Assembly: GCF_014898815.1 (NCBI RefSeq)
Contig: NW_026515518.1
Coordinates: 310,001 to 374,000, forward strand
Length of the DNA stretch: 64,000 nt
Source: Panonychus citri
Lineage: Eukaryota; Arthropoda; Arachnida; Trombidiformes; Tetranychidae
Direction: 5' to 3'
This document shows, piece after piece, positions 1 through 11,157 of this stretch (position 1 is the stretch's first letter; every line of letters begins with the position of its first letter). Both the position numbers and the translations under genes were made by a program. The notes beneath the pieces were generated by a model, which had not been told where the DNA came from, did not search any database, and worked only from the letters and a program-made list of their open reading frames with translations.

Positions 1-3000
1 AAGAGACAAGAAAAGAAGCAGATAAAACAATAGCTGTTAAAGATTCTCGGCTAATCCGCTTAATCTGCCATTCGTCCATGATACCAGTAATCACCGCTTC
101 TAATCCTCCCATCTAAATATTAGATTATTCAATAATCATTTATAATACAATATAATACGAGAGAAAATGATCAAATCAAAATTCTTACAGCTGAATCTAA
201 ACCAAGAGTGACCAACATGACAAAAAACAATATTGACCATAATTTGGCTAATGGTAAAGTGGAAATGGCCTCAGGGTAAACTTGAAAGACCAAACCATAT
301 CCCTCCTTGGCCACAGTTGAAATATCAGTCTTCAAACTTTGAGCCATATAACCAAGGTAAATGAATATAACGAATCCAGAATAAAATGAGGTACAAGAGT
401 TTACACAAGCGGTTAGAAGAGCGTCTCTGAAAATTAGATTGGATTAAGAATTGTGATTAAAACTTTGATTAATCTAACTGTTAATCTTGCCTATGATTTA
501 CCTGTAACAATTGTTGTTGAATTTATTGAATGATGCATAGGTAAGATGGACTCCAAATCCAACTCCGATTGAATAAAATACTTGAATTGCAGCATCAGTC
601 CAAACACCGGGTTGTTGAAGTTTCTCTAACCGTGGACTTAAATAATAAGTAATTCCCATACCTTTTCGTTTAATTGTAAACCAATTGATTACAATAATTA
701 GATATTAAATGGTTAAGATGATCAGATTTTAAATTCTTACCTGCTCCTGGTAAAAAGACTCCTCGTATCAACAGGATGGTCAGTATAACATAAGGAGCAG
801 TGGCAGTGACCCAAACTACCTGTTGATTAAAGTTACGATTCGAGATTAAATTGAATTGTTTCAATTATTTTCTCAAATAAACTGATTCTAATTACCTTTC
901 CTGATGATTTGACTCCTTTGAAAAGTGAGAAATAAAGTAAAATAAAAGTGATCGCAACGCATCCAACCATTTCTGGCCTTAAGCTTCCCAGTTCACTTAA
1001 CCCTTTCGACGAATCGATCTGTAATAACTTTCGCCTTTGATTGAACGAAAGAGAAAAAAAATCGAAAGAAGGAAAAAGTTATTCGTGATTCTGTAAAAAC
1101 GATCAACAGATGGAGCGGTTAACAGTTTAATCCAATTAATTGAGTGAACAATTTAATCACTTTAATGATCAATCAATTGTGTTTAATTTTTCTCTCTTTC
1201 TTTTTGTTTCAATCTGTAAACAAATAAGATTTTAATTATTCTTAAAAATCAATTGAATATCCGATAAATCAATCAATCAAATGAATACTGATTATTAGAA
1301 ATTAATTAATAAAATCTCACTCGAAAAATTCTTGAGCTGCAGTTGATAAATTATGCGATGGAATCATATCTGTGCAATTAGGACAATTAATTATCCTATT
1401 AACGGCGAAACATTCCTTGGTATTCCATTCATTATCACAATGCTGCCAAGGAAGTAGATCCCCTGATTAAGAATTAACAAAATATCATCATTAATATACA
1501 ACTAATTATGTGAAATTTTTAATTACTCCAAAAATTGTGAGAGGAAAAGTTTTTACCTGAAGTAATTGTTGTTATTATATAATAAATGGTCCAACCGATG
1601 ATAACATTATAATAAAATGAAACGTACCAAGAAATTAGGACAGCACAGTAGCCGACACCTTTTGCCGCGGGGTACATTTTGTCCCAAACGTTAATTGGTC
1701 CTGATTTAGCAAATTGTCCCAATGCTAATTCCAGGAAGAAAAGGGGTAAAGCTCCGAAAAGTAACATCAAAGTGTACGGAATCAAAAACACTCCTGAAAA
1801 TTGAATTTTTTTGAACCAATTTTGTTGTAAAAGAAAAGAGTTGTTATGATATTTTGTTGATATTTTTTCTTCTCGTGAGAATTTTTCTATTAGATTAATT
1901 CTCGAGAGATGATTAATATTATGAATATATTACATATGATACTTACCACCACCATTTTTATAGCACAGGTAAGGGAATCGCCAAACATTTGCCAAATCAA
2001 CTGCAAATCCAATTATCGAGAATAGGAAATCAATCTTCTTATCCCATTCTTCCCTGACGATAACTTTTTCACCGATTGGTTCAAGTTTATTGCTCCTTTT
2101 TGGATTATCAATATCATCTTGATCAAAATATTTCTTGGTGCATTTTTTTTTACTCGAAACTTTTGAAATATGAAAAAACTTTTTCGTCGCTCTTTTCAAA
2201 TTAAATGCTAATTGTGGTTCACTTGAGGTACTTTTACCACTCAAATTATCGTCCATTATTTCACCCATTTCAGATTCATGGAATTCTCTCATTTCATCCA
2301 TTGGTCCAACAGGTTGTTGTCTTGGAGTTGAATGTAAAGAGTCATACCCTGTAATTCAATTGGAAATTAATCATTTGCATTAGCATTTTGTTTACATGAT
2401 GAACAACAAATCAACAGGTAGTTGAATCCATTGGACGAGACTCAGAAAAGATTGAAGATCAATAATTTTAACCACAATTTGAAAACTCGAAATTGAGATT
2501 TCCACCATTTCTCATGGTGATAACTCATGAGATTCTGAGATAGTTTTTGGAAAGAAAATATTTTTTCAAAATCTATTTGTAAATGACCAATGAACCGAAA
2601 ATGATGGAAACAAAATATCGACACTTTTTACATTCTCGAACAAAAGATCTAATATAAAGAATGAAGAAAAGTTCATCGAAGAGCGAAAATTCTTACCGAT
2701 AATGAGAAAACCTCACAAAGAACTTTACTTTTTTCTTCCTCATTTGGATTCCAGGATGAACTGGACAAAGAATAGCAAATAACAACACAGCGAAACTCAA
2801 TCATTAAATGAATACAAGTTCTTCCTAATTTTATTACAATTAATATTAATAGTAATCGAAACCAACAATATAATCCAACTTTTCTCAATGTTTAAAAATT
2901 GGCTCGTTCTCATTTCAAACTAGCAAATTAAATAGTCCAAATTAAAGTCATTCGTTATCAATAATTACTCAAAGTCATGTTATCTTTTGAAATGGAAGCA

Positions 3001-3491
3001 TTCATTTTATTAGATAATGACAAGTATATTCGAGGGTATTCATTATATGGTGAAACCTATATTCGATTAGACATGAATTGAAATTCTTTACCTTTCGATC
3101 CATTATCTCAATGTCACTTACTTTAATAATCATCCTCATCTTCATCTTCATCCCTATCGATAGTGATGATGATGATGAGCATCATCATCTCCACTCCCAT
3201 CATAATACTTAACATTCAACTTCATTTCTTGTTCATTTTTTTTTCATTACTTTTCAATTGTTGGACTGATTCTTGAAACGCTAATCATAATCAAATTGTG
3301 CATGGGAATTACAATTTTCCAGTTAAATTACTCAAATTGTTATTAGATTAACTAACGATTAACTTACCCAGATCAATAAACTGATGGTTCTTGTTGTGGA
3401 CATTTAAAGTTGGACTAACTGGATTAGCATGAGATTTGATGGGTTCTTGTTTGTGATTAGCAATTATAATTGGCTCTGTTGATTTATCCAT
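1..3491 (-). CDS. Sodium-dependent monoamine (dopamine-like) transporter, SLC6 family, 5' part
   Basis: Plasma-membrane Na+/Cl- coupled monoamine uptake carrier. I read nine coding exons, all with GT-AG borders and matching phases: 3491-3368, 2348-1947, 1793-1557, 1462-1321, 1034-896, 819-741, 661-502, 426-189 and 112-1 (cut by the window). They give 544 codons, up to about TM8. TM1 reads GFAVDLANVWRFPYLCYKNG; the Asp in FAVD is the amine-binding residue of monoamine carriers, where GABA and glycine carriers lack it. The second extracellular loop has LPWQHCDNEWNTKEC, two Cys nine residues apart as in dopamine transporters, followed by NCT and NLS glycosylation sequons. KFNNNCYRDAL matches the TM6-TM7 region. 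The cytosolic N-terminus (about 125 residues before TM1) is long for the family and rich in charged residues. The ATG at 3489-3491 is chosen because it opens exon 1 in frame. Dopamine type is favoured over serotonin or octopamine by loop similarity only; the C-terminal TMs are outside the window. Confidence 0.9.
2349..3367 (-). other. Intron 1 of the SLC6 gene
   Basis: About 1 kb, the longest intron of this gene; its other introns are about 76-360 bp. No coding exon is supportable inside it; the short open frames at 2442-2888 lack splice context and family resemblance. It holds a 190 bp block at 3024-3213 that recurs upstream of the proteasome gene (9548-9732), ending in a GATGAT/ATCATC-rich stretch. 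Confidence 0.7.
3024..3213 (+). repeat. Dispersed repeat copy R1a
   Basis: Diverged direct copy of 9548-9732. Both start with GTATATTCGAGGG, share TCGATTAGA, CTTTCGATCCA and GAGCATCATCATCT in the same order, and end near CCCATCAT..ACTTAAC. Neither copy holds an open frame, so it is either an old mobile-element remnant or a segmental copy. Confidence 0.75.
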
Positions 3492-4859
3492 TGAGCACTA
3501 AATTTACACGATTTAATTACTGATAATACTTTTTGTGTTTGTTTATTATTTTGTTATTATTTACACGGTGAGAGCAAAAAACAACAACAACAACAATTAA
3601 CAGTAATTAAAAGAGGAATCAAAAGGCTGCGACAATTTTAGGCACAAAAAAGGATTGAGATACTTAAAGTATAAGATGAACGATAAATTGAACTGATTAA
3701 TATTCATTATTGATAATTAACTGAAATAAAAAACTCAATGGACGGGAAATAAGTTCTAATAAGTTGGAAATGATTAGTTTGGGAAGTAGAGAAAAGGAAA
3801 AGTTGAAGAAATGAGATGAAAATGATCAGATTGAAGGTTAAAAGAAAAGAACAATTTTAATCTGAATGAAAATGTTGAGGAAAAAAAAGTTGCCCTGGGA
3901 GTAAGAAACTGGGATGAGTGTTGATTCTTGAGTTGATTAAATTGAGGAATTGAATTGAAGGCGGAGCATTATTATTATCTCATATCGATAATAAGGTGTG
4001 ATGATGATGATGATGATGAGGATGCGAATCGAGAAGGAAGAAGAGAAGAAGAAGCAAAAAAGATGAAGGATAAGGAAGAAGAAGCAGATAAAAGAGATAA
4101 AGAAGATAAGTTATCGTTAATAATGATAATGTTTTGTGTGATTCCTTTTGTCAATTAACAAAAGCAAAGGTTCCAAAAGAAAATAAGTTTATATTGGACA
4201 AATTCTTGAGATATCTCACAATTTTTATCATAATATTCAACCCAATTCTAGGCTACTTTATACTCATAAAGAACTCACTATTCATCATCTCACATGCCAC
4301 TCATCTTATTTTCCTAATTTTCCTTGAGTTTTATTTTTCCTCCTTCTTTTGGTCTCCATCTCCATCTCCATCCTCATCCATTTGCCACCTTCATTTTAAT
4401 TCTTCACCAATTGAGGGAGAGAAAAAAAGCAAAATTGATGATTATCGAGCTTTTTGATTCCATTCCAACACCAAAATCTGCAACAAACATGATTAGAATA
4501 AAACAATCAACAAGTATCCGTTGGCAGTAATCAATTGATTGAATAAATTATTACTTAAATTTGATTTGATTGTTATTACATTTTGGAATGATCGTTAAAA
4601 TTGGATTAATGATTATTTAGTTTAGTTCATCTATTTTTTTTAACAACACACACTAATTGCTTTGCAGATTAAGCGCAATTAAGAGTAATTTTTTGATTAA
4701 AATCAAATGGTTGTGCAACTAAAAAGCTCGGGCCTTTGTCGCATATTCATTGATATACACACATAACGAAAAAAAGTAACAACCCAAAAAAGTGCAAGTG
4801 GAATTGATGATTGGATTCCAATCGAAACATAATTAATAATATAATTTAAACTCTGGATT
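3492..4859. other. Intergenic region between SLC6 5' end and NSF 3' end
   Basis: Contains the SLC6 upstream region and the NSF 3' flank. I see a GAT microsatellite near 3997-4020, a purine-rich (GAA/GAG) stretch at 4028-4110 and a pyrimidine-rich stretch near 4330-4385. The open frames here (3955-4158, 4134-4530) are translations of these simple repeats. No further gene is visible. Confidence 0.6.
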
Positions 4860-7262
4860 CTACATCGGAATGACACATCCTTTAGACTGAAGTGATTGGA
4901 AAAATCGGTGAGCTCGATCACCTGGATCATACTGAAAAAAAGAATAGAAAATTTAAAGAAAACAATTTTAGTTATAAAATTTAAAATAATCTTCATCAAC
5001 CATTTTCTTACATCTTTTTCATTGTCATAACTGTCGTAGATTTGGATAAATCTTTTGATTCCGACTTTAATTCGACATTGTCGCAATTTTTTCTCAAGGT
5101 AGTGATAGTCTTGTTTGTTGAAGATCTGAATTCCACTTGCCTCCGAAAGTTTTTGTATAACAAATAAAAGATGTTCAACTTCAGTCATTTCGGGTACATT
5201 GATTATCGATGAATCTGTAGTTAGATTGAGTTCTTTTAGAACACCAATCATACTGGTTGTACATAGAACCAGCATGAAACGACCTTTAGGTGGTTGTTTA
5301 TTAATCAATACTTTGAGAGCTCTGAGAACTAAGTTGGAAAAACGTGGACCAATCGGTGTGAAATCAATCAGCTCTTCAATTTGATCGACAATAACACAAC
5401 TCAAATGAGATTTATATGCATCATCGAAAATTTTACGAATCATGGAACATTTAGCCGATTCTGAACAGCCGATCATTTGCTCAGGTGAACATAATTTCAT
5501 GAAGGGGAAGTTTGACATTTTCGCGATGGTTGCAGCCAAAGCCGATTTACCAGCACCTGATGAGCCTTCAAGGAAAATGGGAACAACTCGACGTGTTCGT
5601 GGATTACTGGCCATTCCAATGACCAAATCTCCTTCCTCCAAAAGAGCTTCGATCTGTGGACACCAATTGATTATTCCTCTTTCGAAGAAACCTTCAATTT
5701 CTTCAGAACTTGCACCGAACGCAGGTTTCACATCATGTTCCAGGGCATGGAGGAAATCACTTCGACATACAATCAGTTTATTTAATGCTTCAGAGTCGAT
5801 TTCAACCTTACTCTTTGGTCTTATTATTCTTGTCATAGCAGCTGATTGAGCCGCGCGAACCAATCCTTCCAATTCAGCACCAGAGAAATTTTTAGTTTTA
5901 GCTGCGAGCTCCTGAATGTCGACATCATCAGCTAGTCTACCATTTTCTTTCATTTTCTTTGTGTGGATTTTCAAAATTTGCTCACGACCTTTTTCATCAG
6001 GTAAACTGATTTCTATTTGCACCTCAAATCTTCCAGGACGTAAAAGAGCTTCATCAATGAGATCCTTTCGATTGGTCATTCCGATGACTAGAATATTATT
6101 CAAACTGTCAACACCATCTATTTTTGTCAACAATTGGTTAACAACACTGTCATGTACTCCTGCCCCACCAGCTACCGATCCTCTTTGTTTGCAAATGGCA
6201 TCGATCTCATCGAAAATTATGATATGAAGACCTGATCGATTTCCAACCTTAGCGTATTCAGCTTCAGCTTCAGCAAATAATTTACGAATATTTGATTCTG
6301 ATTCACCAACATATTTATCAAGGATCGAAGGACCATTAACAACCTTAGGTGGTCGCGCATTCAACATCGATCCAATCTGACGAGCGATCAATGTTTTACC
6401 AGTACCTGGGGGACCATAAAGTAGAATACCTTTCACATGAGTTAATCCAAGTTGTTCAACTAATTCCAATGGAATAACTTTAGAGGCGAAAGCTCTTCGG
6501 AAGATATCATTAAATTCCTTGTCCAAACCACCGATTCCTAAAGTTTCAAAATCCCAATTTGGACTGATAAGGGATTGTTGAGATGAGCCCGCTTTTGATT
6601 TGCCTTTTAATTTGATACCTGAATCAGGACCTTCAACAAAAATGATGGTCGAATTAGCTGAAAGAACTCCGATTTTAACTTTTTGTACTGATTTCTCAGA
6701 ACCACCCGCGATAGAGGCAACGTCTAAAACTTGGATCTCTTTGACCACTACTTGTAGGAGCTTTTTATCAGCATATTTAAACGCCAACTGTTGACCGACA
6801 GTGAAAGACTGGTCAGCAAATTGCTGCGAAAATGAGATTGCCATATCGTCAGTGTCATAAACATCGGAAGAAACTGCATTTTTCATCAAAATATCGATCT
6901 CCAGGGTGATGAGTGAGATGCATTGAGATCGCATATCAAAATTAAAGGGTCTCACTTCCACATAGGAGTCTCTCATCAATTCCGCCCATTTTCTCATTGG
7001 AGCATTGAATCCAATCTCTTCTGGATTATAACCATCAACAGGCGTGATGGTGAAAATGAATTTCTTTGAGTATTGATTCGTAATCTCCAAATGCCTGAAA
7101 GAGAATAACAGTAAAAAAAATTAATAACAAAAAGTGAAATGAGAAATGAAAAAAAAACAATCACCTTGCATTTGGAAACACTTTCGGATTTATGATCACC
7201 CTATTGAGATGAGAATGCCGATCCGTCGGGCATGTCGATACCCGCAAACGTTTAACGTCCAT
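4860..7262 (-). CDS. NSF: Vesicle-fusing ATPase (N-ethylmaleimide-sensitive factor)
   Basis: AAA+ hexamer that, with SNAP adaptors, disassembles SNARE complexes after membrane fusion. Three coding exons: 7262-7165, 7094-5012 and 4931-4860, giving 750 residues (human 744). The N domain is followed by D1 with Walker A GPPGTGKT at 260-267 (Lys266) and Walker B FDEID with Glu329, the same numbers as in human NSF, then an AAA arginine-finger region (MTNRKDLIDEALLRPGRFE). D2 has Walker A GSSGAGKS and the family signature PIGPRFSNLVLRAL. The last exon adds a short C-terminus ending GCVIPM before TAG. Oddity: D2 Walker B reads VDQIEEL, with Gln604 where human has Asp604. The start ATG opens exon 1, whose splice phase (2) fits exon 2. 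The gene lies head to tail with CDC23, 213 bp between its ATG and the CDC23 stop. Identity is secure. Confidence 0.97.
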
Positions 7263-7349
7263 TTTTATCAAAAAAAAAACCAAAGAAAATCACAGAAAAC
7301 AATTAGCTAATTGACTGACGTTTGTTTTGAACAGAAATTGCTTGGCAGA

Positions 7350-7455
7350 TGATCATTGATCCGATCAAATGATCGACATTTCCAAATGCCATCTATTGGA
7401 ATTGAATCGAAAATCTGTTGACTGAAGCGCTTCTTTTAAAAATACTTTTAATTTG
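7350..7455 (-). promoter_or_regulatory. NSF upstream module R3a with CTCF-like core
   Basis: Begins 88 bp upstream of the NSF ATG and extends to about -193, between NSF and the CDC23 stop. It is clearly similar to 9218-9335, which lies at about the same distance upstream of CDC23. Shared order: GATCATTG, CCGAT, then TCAAATGCCATCTA-TGGAAT, then TCGAAA, GAAGC, CTTTTAA. The minus-strand core CCAATAGATGGCAT (7399-7386) fits the CTCF consensus CCASYAGRKGGCRS at 12 of 14 positions. Promoter or insulator function is inferred from position and sharing. Confidence 0.5.
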
Positions 7456-7475
7456 ATTAAATTGTTGATGGAAAA

Positions 7476-9150
7476 TTACAAAGGAAATGAAACATCTTTA
7501 ATCGAACCACTTTTAACGAGACTTGCGATTTCCTTTAGGATTCGTTTACCTTCATCTCGAGTTTCAGAATATTGTTGACACTGTTGAGCAGCATTATGAG
7601 CCATTTTGAAATCTTTTTTCGATAGATAATAATTTGCTAAGAATTTGTAAGCATTTGGAAGATCAGGATTACCCTCTGGATTTGGCATGTTGGCGGTTTG
7701 AGCGATGAAATCACTGTAAGCGGCGGCCGCTTTATCCTTTTCACTGAGTTTCTCATAAAGAGCTGCAAGTTTAACTAAGGCGATTCCTCCCGCTTTCCAA
7801 TAACATTTAATTGCTTCTGAATGTCTTTCCAATTTTTCCAAAGTTTCTCCCATTGCTATGAGCATACGAGAATCATCTGGTCGTAATGAGCGAGCAATCG
7901 AATAATAATAGAGACAATAAGCTGGCATTTTAAGAATTTCGTAAGTTTGACCAAGTCCATACCAAGCTCGATAATCTTTCTTGTTACATTCGATTGCTGA
8001 TCGATAAGACATTATGGCTCCTCCTGTATTCTTAATTTCCATATACTCATGGCCCATTAATGTCCAGGCTGAGATGTGACGAGGATTCAATTGTAAGGCA
8101 CGAGAAAAATAAACGGCCGCTTTATTATGTTGTCCACGAAGACTGAAAAAGTTGGCGATACAAAAACAAGTTTCCACTCTGAATGGATCGATGTTATTAG
8201 CAGCCTGAGCTAATGAACTGAGCTTTGGTCTGAGGTCTTTAACGTAAAGCAAATTACTGTAAATATCCCAAGCATCAAGTCGATATGGATCAGATTCTCT
8301 TATGGCATCGAAAAGATCAATAGCTTGATCAACATTTCTCAAGTTGTGCTTAGCATTAGCCATTTGACTTCTTATATAACTCGATCCTTTAAAAGTCTCC
8401 AGAAGAGAAGAGTAGAGATCAATAGCTTCCTCGTTTAATTGTAATTCCAAGTAAACGGCTCCGAGGAAAAACTTTTTAAACCAGTGGGTTGGAATATCGA
8501 GTCGCTCTAATTTCGATTTATCATCAATGATCACTGCTAATTGTTGCCAAGAAGCCCAGTTCAAGGGCTCGAAGTGAACACTACGAGCTAGAGCTTCAAT
8601 CGCATCTTTAGTTAGATCAAGTTTGAGAAGTGTAATTCCATAAACGTAAAGTAAATATCCATCCGTCAGTTGCCCATTGATAAGACTATTATTTAGCTCG
8701 GATCTAATTTCACTGTAAAGCTGTCACATGAACAAAAGACTCAATTAATTGATGATTTATAAAAGACTCAGATGAAAATAAACTTACCGACGTAATGTTA
8801 TCATGAGGAGCGCTGGTTGCATGTGGATTAGTGTCAACCATCATATCCAAACGCTTCTTTTCAGCGGCCATGTAACGGGAATAATAGTGTAAAAATCTTC
8901 CTTCCCGAGATGTTGAATTACGACAAAAGAAAGCACATCTATCAAATTCACCTAAATCAAAACAATCTTTCGCCATAACATAATCAGAATGAGATAAAAC
9001 TTCATTGTTGAAACACAGATCATTTGATGAGATCGGAGATGACAAAGAATTCACCAACTCTGAAGCCCATTTAGCACTTTGATTAAGACCACGAAGTTTA
9101 CTTTGAAATCGAGATTGAATAAGATCAACCCGGTAACTTGCTTCATCCAT
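7476..9150 (-). CDS. CDC23: Anaphase-promoting complex subunit 8 (CDC23)
   Basis: TPR scaffold subunit of the APC/C ubiquitin ligase; its TPR arm helps bind co-activators such as CDC20. Two exons, 9150-8788 and 8720-7476, joined in phase 0, give 535 residues (human 597). The second half is almost a signature: AWTLMGHEYMEIKNT, YRAWYGLGQTYEILKMP and LRPDDSRMLIAMGETLEKL are TPR helices typical of CDC23 and distinguish it from the TPR subunits APC6 and APC7. The acceptor at 8721 (TGACAG) is chosen over a nearer TTTACAG because only it keeps the frame (LYSEIRSEL). The ATG at 9148-9150 is the first in frame. The upstream module at 9218-9335 resembles that of NSF. The 3' end is close to NSF, so read-through into the NSF promoter is possible. 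Confidence 0.95.
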
Positions 9151-9217
9151 AATTAAAAGTAAACAAATAAACTAATTGAACATAAAAATTGAAAAATTGC
9201 TCAACTTTTTCAAAAAC

Positions 9218-9335
9218 GATCATTGGTTCAACCGATTTGGTTCAAAAACATTTGAGATTTTCAAATGCCATCTAATGGAATCGAGTCGAAACATCGTAAT
9301 CGAAGCTCTTTTTTTAAATTTTCTTTAATTGTTTA
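9218..9335 (-). promoter_or_regulatory. CDC23 upstream module R3b with CTCF-like core
   Basis: Copy of 7350-7455, starting 68 bp upstream of the CDC23 ATG. The minus-strand core CCATTAGATGGCAT (9278-9265) again fits the CTCF consensus at 12 of 14 positions. R3a and R3b form direct repeats on either side of CDC23. Confidence 0.5.
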
Positions 9336-9400
9336 GATTTTTTTTCGCTCAATTATTATCAAATTTGATTCAAAGTTACAATTTATTAGAATTCAAAGAC

Positions 9401-9521
9401 TTTGAAAAAAACTTTCGGGTTCATCATCACCCTCTTGAAATGAGAACTACGATCCATTGGGTACATCGATGCTCGCAAACATTTAACGCTCATTTTTTAC
9501 CAAAAAATTAAAGAAAATCAA
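9401..9521 (-). pseudogene. Relic copy of NSF exon 1
   Basis: The minus strand, read from the ATG at 9494-9492, encodes MSVKCLRASMYPMDRSSHFK and continues RVMMNPKVF; more than half of the residues match the NSF N-terminus (MDVKRLRVSTCPTDR..., 7262-7171). The flanks are similar too (poly-A tract and AAAGAAAATCA). No stop occurs across the region, but the NSF splice donor is lost (CAAAGTCTTTG replaces GCAAGGTGA), a stop follows shortly, and the rest of NSF is absent. Best read as the remnant of a duplicated NSF 5' end; an alternative first exon is unlikely because no donor of the right phase is seen. Confidence 0.65.
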
Positions 9522-9547
9522 TGAGAATGTACTTGTCATTATTTTCT

Positions 9548-9732
9548 GTATATTCGAGGGTTATTAGTTATAAGGTGAGACCAATAATCGATTAGAACTG
9601 AATCGAACTTGTTTGCTTTCGAACCTTCAAAACCCTTTCGATCCAAGATCTCGGTGTCCTTCACTTCGTCTTCATCCCCTTGCGATACTGATGTCGCTGA
9701 GCATCATCATCTTATCTCCCATCATACTTAAC
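9548..9732 (+). repeat. Dispersed repeat copy R1b
   Basis: Direct, diverged copy of 3024-3213 from SLC6 intron 1. It sits about 270 bp upstream of the PSMB7 ATG, so it may now be part of that promoter region. Confidence 0.7.
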
Positions 9733-10003
9733 CAAATCAACTAATCAGATTACAATTGGGTGTTAAACTAAATCCTTGATTATCCCTCTAAGATTTGGTT
9801 CAGTTCAATTCAATCAGAATTTTCTTTAATTCTTAAATGATAAACGAGGTGGCGCTTCTCATCTGCATGTGAATTTGATTTGAAAGGTTTTTGCTTAATC
9901 ATCTTGTTGTTTTTTCCCAATTTAATATTTTGGTTAATTGTTTTTCTGTCAGTTAATTTTTTTTACCACTAATTGTCACTTAATTATCACCTGTTACTCG
10001 ACA

Positions 10004-11043
10004 ATGACCTCTGCATTGTTACCAGAAATTCCGGCTCCTGGATTTTCATTTGGAAATTTTGAAAGGTTTGTAAAGTCTTTTGATTTGTCTGGTCAGTTTT
10101 TTGTATCCATTGACTTAACCTTTTCTTATGGTTTTTTTTTATTTTGTTCACTTAAATTAATTATATTCGTTTCAGGAATGAGCATCTTGTAGAGAAAGGT
10201 TTTAAACCACCCAGAACATTTTCAACTGGTACAACAATTTGTGGTGCCATTTTCGATGGTGGAGTAGTTTTCGGAGCTGATACAAGAGCTACTGGTGGTT
10301 CCATTGTTGCTGACAAAAAGGCTGATAAAATTCATAGACTCGCTTCTAATCTGGTTTTTTGTGGAGCCGGAACTTCAGGTGATCTTTCTGCTTTAGAAAA
10401 TATGATTAAAGGTCACATTGAACTGCATAGATTAAATTCTGGAAAAGAAGTTCCTATTTGTGTAGCTACCACAAAAATTTCTCAACATCTTTTCCGGTAT
10501 GTATAAGTTTCATTTCTTTTTGTTGAAACATGAGAATGATATTTATTTCTCTTTTTATTTTATTTCTGTTGAAATTCTGATTTTTTTTTCAGATACCAAG
10601 GTCATCTTGGATGTGCTTTAGTTCTTGGTGGAGTGGACAAATTTGGTTCCCACTTGTGTCACATTTATCCTCATGGATCTATCACCAAGCTAATGTTTGC
10701 CTCTATGGGGTCTGGATCTTTAGCTGCAATGTCGCACCTTGAATTAAATTATCGACAAAAAATGCCACTCGAAGAAGCTAAACTTTTGGTACGAAATGCT
10801 ATTCTTGCTGGTATCGAAAATGATCTTGCCTCTGGTAACTCTATTGATATTTGTATTGTTACTAAAGGTAAAATTGAGCATATTCGTGGCTATGATATTC
10901 CGAAATCGGCAATTGCTGCTAAAAAACAAGGTGTTTATAGATTTGCTATCGGAACTACTCCTCTTCTTGAAAGTAATGTTAAATATGAAGAAGAAGAGAC
11001 CATTGAAAGACAATTAGATCCAGATCGATTCATGGAAACTTAA
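10004..11043 (+). CDS. PSMB7: Proteasome subunit beta type-7 (beta-2, trypsin-like site)
   Basis: Catalytic subunit of the 20S proteasome core that cleaves after basic residues. Exons 10004-10065, 10176-10496 and 10593-11043 give 277 residues, the same as human PSMB7. A propeptide of 39 residues ends in STG; autocatalytic cleavage would expose Thr40 as Thr1 (TTICGAIF). The nucleophile partners Asp17 (GADTRATGG) and Lys33 (DKKADKIH) fall at the expected distances. YQGHLGCALVLGGVD and the C-terminal extension (EEEETIERQLDP) match beta-2, whose tail wraps beta-3. The polyadenylation signal AATAAA is at 11062. Convergent with TIMMDC1 (114 bp between stop codons). Confidence 0.96.
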
Positions 11044-11061
11044 AATCTCTTGGATTGGATT

Positions 11062-11067
11062 AATAAA
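11062..11067 (+). terminator. Polyadenylation signal of PSMB7
   Basis: AATAAA 19 bp after the stop codon. It lies within 50 bp of the opposing signal of TIMMDC1, so the two 3' ends probably overlap or abut. Confidence 0.6.
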
Positions 11068-11108
11068 AGACTTGATTCAATTAGATTTTACACTTTGATA
11101 AATACAAT

Positions 11109-11114
11109 TTTATT
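11109..11114 (-). terminator. Polyadenylation signal of TIMMDC1
   Basis: AATAAA on the minus strand (TTTATT on plus), 44 bp downstream of the TIMMDC1 stop. Confidence 0.55.
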
Positions 11115-11157
11115 CAATCAAGTTTCAACTAAAACAAATTATTTTGTCTAATGGTAA

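Larger units (their letters stand above)
9151..10003. promoter_or_regulatory. Divergent promoter region of CDC23 and PSMB7
   Basis: Separates two head-to-head genes by 853 bp. Much of it is a mosaic of diverged copies of nearby sequence: R3b (9218-9335), a decayed NSF first exon (9401-9521) and R1b (9548-9732). All are direct copies, but their order is not that of the sources. The remainder (9733-10003) is T-rich, with no recognisable element beyond likely 5' UTR of PSMB7. Confidence 0.6.

Noticed and set aside
3955..4158. Open frame with Asp and Glu/Lys-rich translation
   Set aside because: It is a read-through of GAT and GAA simple repeats, has a TTG start and no homologous look.
7476..9150. 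APC7 as the identity of the TPR gene
   Set aside because: The motifs around LMGHEYMEIKNT and WYGLGQTYEILKMP match CDC23/APC8 much better.
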